DNA from: Acidobacteriaceae bacterium
GTDB taxonomy: Bacteria; Acidobacteriota; Terriglobia; Terriglobales; Acidobacteriaceae
Length of the DNA: 5,373 nt
Reading direction: 5' to 3'
NCBI GenBank assembly: GCA_003156235.1
Contig: PMGP01000304.1
Coordinates: 1-5,373, forward strand
Numbering within the stretch: the stretch's first letter is position 1; each line of letters opens with the position of its first letter. Below are positions 1 through 5,373 of the stretch, one piece after another. A program made the translations under genes and the position numbers. The notes under the pieces are model-generated. The model made no database searches and was not told where the DNA came from. It saw nothing but the letters and a program-made list of their open reading frames with translations.

Positions 1-95
1 TTTCCAGTCTCAGCGTCACGCTCCTGTGTAAGGTATTCTTGAAGCCGCTTGAAGCTGCTGGAGTGTTTTCGAGATGGCTGTACCTTGACGATCAT

Positions 96-562
96 GTTTA
101 CTTCCCCACGACGGCGTTGAGTCTACTCACTCGTACCATGTGCAGGCCGGCAACTGAATTCGGGAGCATCGCGGGATCTACCGGCTATCTCTGTTTCCGG
201 CAACGGATCGGCCCGACTTGACGCTCTGGTCGCTCTGGTCCAGCAATCGGAAAGAGGAGGTCGAGGGCGTGTACAGCCATCAGACGGCCATCAGCCTTTT
301 CAACCTGTCGGACCTGAATCCGGCCAAGCTGCACATGACTGTTCCCATGAGCTTCCGGCGCAATAGCGAGATTCCCGGCATTCTGGTGCTCCATTATGCC
401 GATCTGCCCGCGAGCGACGTGCAGACCGGCCCTGGCTACAAAATCACTCGCCCGCTCCGAACCGCAATCGAGGTGCGTCGGAGGATATTTCGCCGCCCAT
501 TTGGCGCCTTCTTCCTGACGATCCGAGGCCGTCATCATCCCCTTCCGTCAACAGGGAATCTC
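96..562 (+). pseudogene. Decayed AbiEi-type antitoxin / transcriptional regulator remnant
   Basis: The best-preserved part runs from 158 to 475 in one frame. It starts IREHRGIYRLSLFP, continues through DLTLWSLWSSNR, GVYSHQTAISL, NLSD.NPAKLHMTVP and VLHYADLP, and ends GYKITRPLRTAIEV. This string of motifs is what I recognise as the AbiEi family: a winged-helix antitoxin and autorepressor of type IV toxin-antitoxin systems, acting in the cytoplasm. Just upstream in the same frame, SYHVQAGN is followed by TGA at 155-157 where relatives usually have Trp (TGG), so one base change stopped the frame. Further upstream the match (YFPTTALS, 99-122) lies in another frame, implying a frameshift near 118-130. 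After 475 the similarity (YFAAHLAPSS, then RSEAV) resumes in a third frame, with another stop at 516-518. No AbiEii nucleotidyltransferase toxin follows. The family call rests on remembered motifs. The outer limits are approximate and a small truncated product from an internal TTG (218) cannot be excluded. Confidence 0.72.
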
Positions 563-844
563 TGCCAAACTGCACAATAATCAGACATTCGGACACTCTA
601 ACTCCCGAATGAAATCTTAGCGAGGCACGCCCCTCTCTTCATTAGTTCATCGTTGCCGATAAGGTTCTTGATGTCGTTATGTGACCGGCGCGAAGCGGCT
701 CCGTGTGCGCGAACCCGAAGACTGTGAGAGCGGCAATCAATGCGTTTTCCACTAATTGCCTTGCTCTCGGGTGTGATGCAAGCGGGAAAAGTAGTGGATC
801 GCATTGCCGTCCTTTGCAGTCCGGTTGGAAGTGCCGACAATCCA
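563..844. other. Non-coding leader upstream of the receptor operon
   Basis: About 280 bases lie between the AbiEi remnant and the SD of the receptor gene. The first half (about 570-690) is visibly more AT-rich than the flanking genes, as expected for a promoter region, but I find no convincing -35/-10 pair. TTGCCG at 653-658 has only GTTATG at 17-base spacing. The reading frame of the receptor stays open upstream to an ATG at 740, but that stretch (740-859) lacks an SD and reads like untranslated leader. A 5-bp inverted repeat (CTTGC 760-764, GCAAG 778-782) is too weak to call a structure. The promoter of the three-gene operon should lie here. Confidence 0.5.
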
Positions 845-850
845 GGGAGG
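845..850 (+). promoter_or_regulatory. Shine-Dalgarno site that sets the receptor start
   Basis: GGGAGG, followed by TTGA, sits 9 bases before the ATG at 860. Neither of the other candidate starts (ATG 740, ATG 923) has a comparable site, so this one decides the start call. Confidence 0.75.
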
Positions 851-859
851 TTGATCATC

Positions 860-2956
860 ATGCAAGTTCATCACTTTGCGCGCTTTGTTTTCCAGAAACC
901 GCCAGGTTGCCGGCGACTCGCCATGGTCTCTCAGCGAGCAGTTCGGCGGGTGCGGGTCTTCGCCGGGATCGCCCTTCTAGCCTGTCTCGGGATTCCAGAT
1001 CTCCCCGCGCAGGCTCCTGACCTTACTCAGAAGAGCCTGGAAGACCTGATGAACATCGATGTGACCTCCGTCTCGAAAAAGGAGCAGAAGACCTCAGAGA
1101 CAGCTGCCGCTGTTTTTGTTATCTCCGCAGAAGACATTCGCCGCTCCGGCGCGCTCAACATACCCGATCTGCTGCGCATGGTTCCGGGCCTGGACGTGGC
1201 GCAGATCGACGCCGGCAAGTGGGCCATCAGCGCGCGCGGCTTCAATGCCCAGTACTCCAACAAGCTTCTGGTGCTGATCGACGGCCGCACGGTTTACAAC
1301 CCCGAGTTTGCCGGCGTAGAGTGGGACTCGCAGAACGTTCCTCTCGACAGCATCGAGCGCATCGAAGTGGTTCGCGGCCCCGGCGCGGCGGTGTGGGGAT
1401 CGAACGCCGTCAACGGCGTCATCAATATCATCACCAAGAGCGCCAACGACACGCAGGGCGGTTCTGTGACAGCCGGAGGGGGCAACGCCGGTCAAGGGCC
1501 CGATAGCTTTCGCTACGGCGGCAAGGCTCGCGCTTTGGGCGCCTATCGCGTCTTTGCGGAAGGCTTCCACATTAACAGCCTGCCCGCACTGTCTGGAGGC
1601 AATGGCCAGGACGACTGGCGGCTGGTTCACGGCGGATACCGCATCGACACCACGCTCACGGCAAGGGATTCGCTGACCACCGAGGGAGAAGTGTACCAGG
1701 GCGATGCGGGAGAGTTAGCCTATACGATCGTTTCCCTACAGCCGCCGGAAAACGCCATCCTGACGTTGCGCGACCGCTACTGCGGATGGAACCAGCTTGC
1801 CCGGTGGAATCGAACGATTTCGCCGCATTCCGAGACCTCGCTCCAGGTCTACTTCGACCGCTGGACACGCAGCGACCTCACCTATAACGTAGACCTGAAT
1901 GTCTTCGATATCGATTTTCAACATCACATCGCGTGGGGTGCGCGGCAGGATATCGTCTGGGGCCTGGGCTACCGCGTCAGTTCCGATGACGTAAGCCCGA
2001 CCCTGCGACTCTCCGCCACTCCCCAGGACAGCATAACCCAGCTCTTTAGTTCGTTTGCGCAGGATGAGATTACGATTCGTCCCCAGAGCCTGCATCTGAC
2101 CGTGGGCGCGCGGCTGGAACACAACGTCTACAGCGGTTTCAATCTCGAGCCCTCCGCGCGCCTGGTCTGGACGCCAAACAGCAAGAACATGCTATGGAGC
2201 GCGGTTAGCGGCGCCGACCGCACGCCCGCTCGCAGCGACACCGATATCCGCCTGAATCCTAGTGCTCTTCCAGGCGGTGCCCAGACCGGCTACCTGCCTG
2301 TACTTGTCAGCTACTTAGGAAATCCAAAGATAAAGAACGAGCAGCTGACGGCCTACGAGGCTGGATACAGGAATGCCTGGACCAGCCGGTCCTCGGTGGA
2401 TTTGACGGCTTTTTACAACCGTTATCGCGATCTGGAATCGTATGAACCGCAGGCGATGAGTATTGAGACCAATCCCGCGCCGACCCACCTGCTCATTCCC
2501 ACTGTGTTTGGCAACGGGCTGTACGGAGAAACGCACGGCATCGAAGTCTTCGCCAACTGGAAGGCGGCCAGCCATTGGACGCTGAGTCCCGGCTATGCGT
2601 TGTATGCTGCGCACCTGCACACACAGACTACGAGTCTGGATACAACCACCGTGCCGGGAACACAAGGCGGCTCACCGGATCATCAGGCGCAGTTGCGTTC
2701 CAGTATGAGCCTGCCCTGGAACCTTCAGTGGAATGCCGCGGCGTACTTCGTCAACCGCCTTCCCGCCCAATCCATTCCCTCCTATACGCGGCTGGATAGC
2801 AACCTGAACTGGCGCGCGGGAGAGCATCTGTCGATCATCCTGGCCGGGCAGAACCTGTTGCGGGACTTTCATCCGGAGTACAACGGGTCCGATTCCTCCG
2901 TGCAATCCGGGATGATGCGCCGGAACGCTTACGCCAAAATAGCCTGGGCTTTCTGA
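860..2956 (+). CDS. TonB-dependent outer-membrane receptor
   Basis: This is a 698-residue outer-membrane gated channel of the TonB-dependent receptor superfamily, which imports a scarce ligand using energy passed on by TonB-ExbB-ExbD. Residues 1-52 form a long signal peptide: basic RAVRRVR, a hydrophobic core, then cleavage after PAQA. The segment LMNIDVTSVSK (63-73) occupies the TonB-box position. The plug domain follows at about 82-192, with AAAVFVIS, GALNIPDLLRMVPGLD, KWAISARGF, LLVLIDGRTVY, IERIEVVRGPGAAVWG and NAVNGVINIITK. The rest is a 22-strand-type beta barrel with alternating aromatic residues, including SPDHQ (605-609) and GQNLL (663-667). It ends in a terminal Phe, the usual outer-membrane insertion signal. 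There is no N-terminal STN domain, so this is not a FecA-style sigma-factor transducer. The start at 860 is chosen for its SD; ATG 923 would give a more usual 31-residue signal peptide but lacks an SD. The ligand is not evident. It is the first gene of the operon with YfiR and the GGDEF/EAL sensor. Confidence 0.93.
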   Translation: MQVHHFARFVFQKPPGCRRLAMVSQRAVRRVRVFAGIALLACLGIPDLPAQAPDLTQKSLEDLMNIDVTSVSKKEQKTSETAAAVFVISAEDIRRSGALNIPDLLRMVPGLDVAQIDAGKWAISARGFNAQYSNKLLVLIDGRTVYNPEFAGVEWDSQNVPLDSIERIEVVRGPGAAVWGSNAVNGVINIITKSANDTQGGSVTAGGGNAGQGPDSFRYGGKARALGAYRVFAEGFHINSLPALSGGNGQDDWRLVHGGYRIDTTLTARDSLTTEGEVYQGDAGELAYTIVSLQPPENAILTLRDRYCGWNQLARWNRTISPHSETSLQVYFDRWTRSDLTYNVDLNVFDIDFQHHIAWGARQDIVWGLGYRVSSDDVSPTLRLSATPQDSITQLFSSFAQDEITIRPQSLHLTVGARLEHNVYSGFNLEPSARLVWTPNSKNMLWSAVSGADRTPARSDTDIRLNPSALPGGAQTGYLPVLVSYLGNPKIKNEQLTAYEAGYRNAWTSRSSVDLTAFYNRYRDLESYEPQAMSIETNPAPTHLLIPTVFGNGLYGETHGIEVFANWKAASHWTLSPGYALYAAHLHTQTTSLDTTTVPGTQGGSPDHQAQLRSSMSLPWNLQWNAAAYFVNRLPAQSIPSYTRLDSNLNWRAGEHLSIILAGQNLLRDFHPEYNGSDSSVQSGMMRRNAYAKIAWAF

Positions 2957-2963
2957 GGGGAGG
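2957..2963 (+). promoter_or_regulatory. Shine-Dalgarno site supporting the GTG start of the YfiR gene
   Basis: GGGGAGG directly follows the receptor stop codon (2954-2956) and lies 6 bases before the GTG at 2970. The in-frame ATG at 3036 has no such site, which is why the GTG is preferred. Confidence 0.75.
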
Positions 2964-2969
2964 CAGCTT

Positions 2970-3590
2970 GTGAATCGAGCAGGCCACAATCCGGCAACGA
3001 GAATTCCTTCCGTGCGAACCCGCGTCGCCGCGCGGATGATCGTATTTCTCTGCCTGATTTCGTTCTTGTCCGGAGCGCTGAAGCCTGCCCGCTGCCAAAC
3101 TACCGCCGAAGAGTACCAGATCAAAGCCGCGTTTCTTTATCATTTTGCGCAGTTTGTGGAGTGGCCGGGCAGCACCATGAACGGCAGAGACCTTTCGCTG
3201 AATCTGTGCATCCTCGACGGCGATCCGCACCTGCTGGAACTGCGAAACTCCATTGAAGGCAAACCGATCGGCTCCCGTGTATTTCACGTCCGCCAGCTCA
3301 GCCCGGCGCAGGAAATCCAGGGATGCCAGATTCTCTTTCTCAGCCGGGACCAAGCCCGGCGTCAGAGCGCGATGCTCAAGAGCCTGCATGGCCTGCCGGT
3401 TCTCACCGTGGGGGAAACTTCCAACTTTCTCACCGATGGCGGGATGATCCGCTTCCATCTTAAAGACAATAAAATCCGCTTCGACATCAACCTCGGAGCC
3501 GCCGATTTGTCTCATCTGAAAATCAGCTCCCGTCTGCTGCTGCTCGCCACCTCGGTGAATCTCGGCAACGGGACGGATGGAGGGAGGTGA
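2970..3590 (+). CDS. yfiR: YfiR-family (DUF4154) periplasmic regulator
   Basis: This 206-residue secreted protein belongs to the YfiR/DUF4154 family. In Pseudomonas aeruginosa YfiR is the periplasmic repressor of the diguanylate cyclase YfiN (TpbB). A basic N-terminus and the hydrophobic stretch 23-36 form a signal peptide, probably cut near PARC-Q (42/43). The family domain covers about 48-195: EYQIKAAFLYHFAQFVEWP at its start, LCILDGDPHLL (79-89), CQILFLS (119-125), LPVLTVGE (142-149), FLTDGGMIRFHL (153-164), KIRFDINLGAA, and the C-terminal ISSRLLLLA helix. The start is GTG with a strong SD. Cys80 and Cys119 are 39 residues apart, like Cys71-Cys110 of P. aeruginosa YfiR as I recall it. Its other pair, Cys145-Cys152, is replaced by Leu154 and Arg161. 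The gene lies 13 bases after the receptor and 4 bases before a CHASE8 cyclase, the expected partner. Family assignment is firm. The symbol marks the family; true orthology to Pseudomonas yfiR is inferred from the neighbour. Confidence 0.9.
   Translation: MNRAGHNPATRIPSVRTRVAARMIVFLCLISFLSGALKPARCQTTAEEYQIKAAFLYHFAQFVEWPGSTMNGRDLSLNLCILDGDPHLLELRNSIEGKPIGSRVFHVRQLSPAQEIQGCQILFLSRDQARRQSAMLKSLHGLPVLTVGETSNFLTDGGMIRFHLKDNKIRFDINLGAADLSHLKISSRLLLLATSVNLGNGTDGGR
3583..3590 (+). promoter_or_regulatory. Shine-Dalgarno site overlapping the yfiR stop codon
   Basis: GGAGGTGA is a near-perfect match to the 16S anti-SD complement. Its last three bases are the yfiR stop codon. It lies 4 bases before the ATG at 3595, so a ribosome terminating on yfiR sits on the initiation site of the cyclase gene. 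This arrangement suggests translational coupling. Confidence 0.8.
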
Positions 3591-3594
3591 GACG

Positions 3595-5373
3595 ATGCGC
3601 ATCAGAGACTTCTCCATCCGCTTCAAACTGGCCCTGCTGATCCTTACAGCCAGCGTACTGGCAGTCCTGCTGGCCTCTCTGGGTTTCGCCATCTACGAGC
3701 GCCATAGCTATCGCGCGAGCGCGGTGCGCGAACTGACCGCTCTGGCCGACACGCTGGGCGCAAATACCGCAGCTTCCCTGACCTTCAACGATCAAGGAAC
3801 GGCCAAAGCGATGCTGGGCGCCCTGGCCACCGAACCAAATCTCCTGGCCGCCTGTCTGTACGACAACCAGGGAAGCATCTTTGCCGAATACCGCAGTCCC
3901 GGCACGCCGCGCAATCTAATTCTTCCCTCGCGACGCGAGGACGGAGCCGAATTTAATGGCGATTTCCTCACCCTTTCCCGAGGCGTTCTTCTCAACGGGG
4001 AACGCACCGGCTCGATTGCGCTGATCTTCGATTTGCGCGATTTCCGCGCTCGGCTTTACCAATACGCGAAGATCGCAGCTCTGGTGCTTCTACTCTCTGT
4101 TCTGGCCAGCTTTCTGGTCTCCTTGCGCCTGGCGCGACTCATCGGAGATCCGCTGGTGCAACTGGCCGCCGTGGCGCGGCGCATTTCGACAGACAAAAAC
4201 TACGCGGTGCGCGCGCGCATCAATTCCGGCGGCGAAACCGGCCTTCTGGTGGATTCGTTCAACGAGATGCTCTCGCAAATCGAATCGCGCGAAGGAGCGT
4301 TGAGGACCGCGCTTATTTCCTTTGAGGAGAGCGAGGAGCGCTATGCGCTGGCCGCTCGCGGCGCGAACGACGGCCTGTGGGACTGGAACCTGGTTACCGA
4401 TAAAATTTACTTCTCCCCGCGCTGGAACCATATGCTGGGCTATGCGGAGAGCGAACATTGGTCCGGACCAGAAGAGTGGTTCAGCCATATTCATGCCGAC
4501 GACCGGGAGCGGGTTCGCGCGGAAATTGCCGCGCATCGCGAGAACAAAACCCCGGAGTTCGTCAGTGAATATCGCATGCGCCATAAATCCGGCGGCTATA
4601 TCTGGACACTGAGCCGCGGCATCGCGATCCGCAATAAATCCGGCGAGCCGATCCGCATGGCCGGCTCACAGACGGACATCACGGAAGGCAAAACCGCCGA
4701 CCCGCTGACTGGCATTCCCAACCGCCTCTACTTTCTTGACCGCCTGGAGTCGGCCATCGAGACCGCCCGTCAACAAGCGACGTCATTTGCCGTACTGTTC
4801 ATCGATCTTGACGGTTTCAAGCAGGTGAACGACAGCCTGGGACACGCCGCCGGAGATGAGTTGCTCATCGACGTGGCGGGACGGCTGCGCGCCAGCATCC
4901 GCACCAGCACCCGCCAGGGCGGCCCAACGCAATCGGTGGTGGCGCGCATCGGCGGCGACGAGTTTGCCGTTCTGCTCGGCCATATTCAGCACGAGGGCGA
5001 TCCCGCAATCGTGGCCGGGCGAATCCTGGAGCGGCTCAGTGATCCGTTTCATCTGGAAGGGCGGCGCATTTTTGTCACTGCCAGCATTGGAATCGCCCTC
5101 AGCGGCACCGGCTTCACCCCCGAGGACCTGCTGCGCAACGCGGACACCGCCATGTATCATGCCAAGACCAACGGCAAGGCGCGCTTTGAATTCTTTAACG
5201 AGGGATTGCGGGAGCAGGCCGTCACCCGCTTCGAGATGGAAACCGGCTTGCGAAAAGCCATCGACGAAGGGCAACTGGTGGTGTATTACCAGCCGATTGT
5301 CTCGCAGATAGATCGCCGCATTTGCGGCTTCGAGGCGCTGGTGCGCTGGAATCACCCCGAACGCGGGCTCATC
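3595..5373 (+). CDS. CHASE8-HAMP-PAS-GGDEF-EAL cyclic-di-GMP enzyme (3' end outside window)
   Basis: The 593 residues seen run off the window edge. This is an inner-membrane sensor that makes and/or degrades cyclic-di-GMP. TM1 is about 12-34. A periplasmic CHASE8 domain follows (about 40-145, with LGANTAASLTFND and LLAACLYDNQGSIFAEY), the sensor type of YfiN. TM2 is about 158-177 and HAMP about 178-232 (P186, SFNEML). A PAS/PAC module of the PAS_3 kind spans about 250-366 (ANDGLWDWN, HADDRERV, EYRMRHKSGGYIW, DITEGK). The GGDEF domain is about 369-535: DPLTGIPNR, metal-binding FIDLDGFK (402-409), ND..GHAAGD (412-421) and intact GGDEF at 453-457. An RxxD inhibitory site is missing (PTQS at 444-447). 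The EAL domain begins near 551, with YYQP (564-567) and EALVRW (580-585). Its remaining catalytic residues lie beyond the window, so phosphodiesterase activity cannot be judged. YfiN itself has no PAS or EAL, so this is an extended YfiN-like architecture. Its position 4 bases after yfiR implies that YfiR controls it through CHASE8. Confidence 0.95.
   Translation, partial: MRIRDFSIRFKLALLILTASVLAVLLASLGFAIYERHSYRASAVRELTALADTLGANTAASLTFNDQGTAKAMLGALATEPNLLAACLYDNQGSIFAEYRSPGTPRNLILPSRREDGAEFNGDFLTLSRGVLLNGERTGSIALIFDLRDFRARLYQYAKIAALVLLLSVLASFLVSLRLARLIGDPLVQLAAVARRISTDKNYAVRARINSGGETGLLVDSFNEMLSQIESREGALRTALISFEESEERYALAARGANDGLWDWNLVTDKIYFSPRWNHMLGYAESEHWSGPEEWFSHIHADDRERVRAEIAAHRENKTPEFVSEYRMRHKSGGYIWTLSRGIAIRNKSGEPIRMAGSQTDITEGKTADPLTGIPNRLYFLDRLESAIETARQQATSFAVLFIDLDGFKQVNDSLGHAAGDELLIDVAGRLRASIRTSTRQGGPTQSVVARIGGDEFAVLLGHIQHEGDPAIVAGRILERLSDPFHLEGRRIFVTASIGIALSGTGFTPEDLLRNADTAMYHAKTNGKARFEFFNEGLREQAVTRFEMETGLRKAIDEGQLVVYYQPIVSQIDRRICGFEALVRWNHPERGLI

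Noticed and set aside
39..58. Tandem TTGAAGCCGC / TTGAAGCTGC repeat.
   Set aside because: Two imperfect 10-base copies only, with no further copies nearby; not enough to call a repeat element or operator.
185..538. Minus-strand open frame of 117 residues.
   Set aside because: It lies antisense to the AbiEi remnant, whose plus-strand motifs are clear.
653..681. Candidate sigma-70 promoter TTGCCG, 17 bases, GTTATG.
   Set aside because: The -10 element is poor; one partial -35 match in an AT-richer stretch is expected by chance.
768..845. Possible GEMM-type cyclic-di-GMP riboswitch in the leader (TGATGCAAGC, GGATCGCATTGCC, GCAGTCCGGTTGG, GTGCCGAC).
   Set aside because: The order of motifs is faintly reminiscent and the location before a cyclic-di-GMP operon is attractive, but the conserved cores (GCAAACC, GGTGACGCAAAGCC) and the tetraloop/receptor pair are not matched and I cannot fold a good P1. 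A covariance search with Rfam GEMM (RF01051) would settle it; a score above the gathering cutoff would overturn the rejection.
740..859. N-terminal extension of the receptor frame from ATG 740.
   Set aside because: It would place about 90 residues before the signal-peptide cleavage site, has no SD, and the strong SD at 845-850 points to ATG 860.
598..861. Minus-strand open frame of 87 residues ending DELMKRGACLAKISFGS.
   Set aside because: The tail looks faintly protein-like, but I recognise no family, see no SD, and the frame overlaps the operon leader.
2835..3692. Long 285-residue open frame on the minus strand across the receptor end, yfiR and the cyclase start.
   Set aside because: It is antisense to three well-supported genes, has no family-like motifs, and is a by-product of GC-rich codon use.

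Overview
The window is moderately GC-rich DNA from a Gram-negative bacterium. It encodes an outer-membrane TonB-dependent receptor, a secreted periplasmic protein and an inner-membrane sensor with a periplasmic domain. The receptor's plug style and the company it keeps suggest Acidobacteriota or a proteobacterium. This is recognition from memory, so the phylum call is only a lean towards Acidobacteriota.

Layout: (1) About 96-562 holds the decayed remnant of an AbiEi-type antitoxin/transcriptional regulator of the type IV toxin-antitoxin kind, with an in-frame stop and at least two frame changes. No AbiEii toxin follows it. (2) About 563-844 is a non-coding leader with no confident promoter or riboswitch, ending in a strong Shine-Dalgarno (SD) site. 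(3) 860-2956 is a TonB-dependent outer-membrane receptor. (4) 2970-3590 is a YfiR-family (DUF4154) periplasmic protein. (5) From 3595 to the window edge runs a membrane-bound CHASE8-HAMP-PAS-GGDEF-EAL cyclic-di-GMP enzyme, cut off just after the EAL signature.

The last three genes run in the same direction with gaps of 13 and 4 bases, each behind a strong SD, so they are almost certainly one operon. YfiR and a CHASE8/GGDEF protein are the repressor and cyclase of the Pseudomonas YfiBNR (TpbB) switch. Here the outer-membrane partner encoded beside them is a TonB-dependent receptor, not the OmpA-like lipoprotein YfiB. The simplest inference is a three-compartment signalling chain: receptor state at the outer membrane, YfiR in the periplasm, cyclic-di-GMP turnover in the cytoplasm. 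The ligand is unknown. The cyclase has an intact GGDEF motif but no RxxD product-inhibition site, and it is fused to an EAL domain, so the net enzyme output cannot be read from this window.
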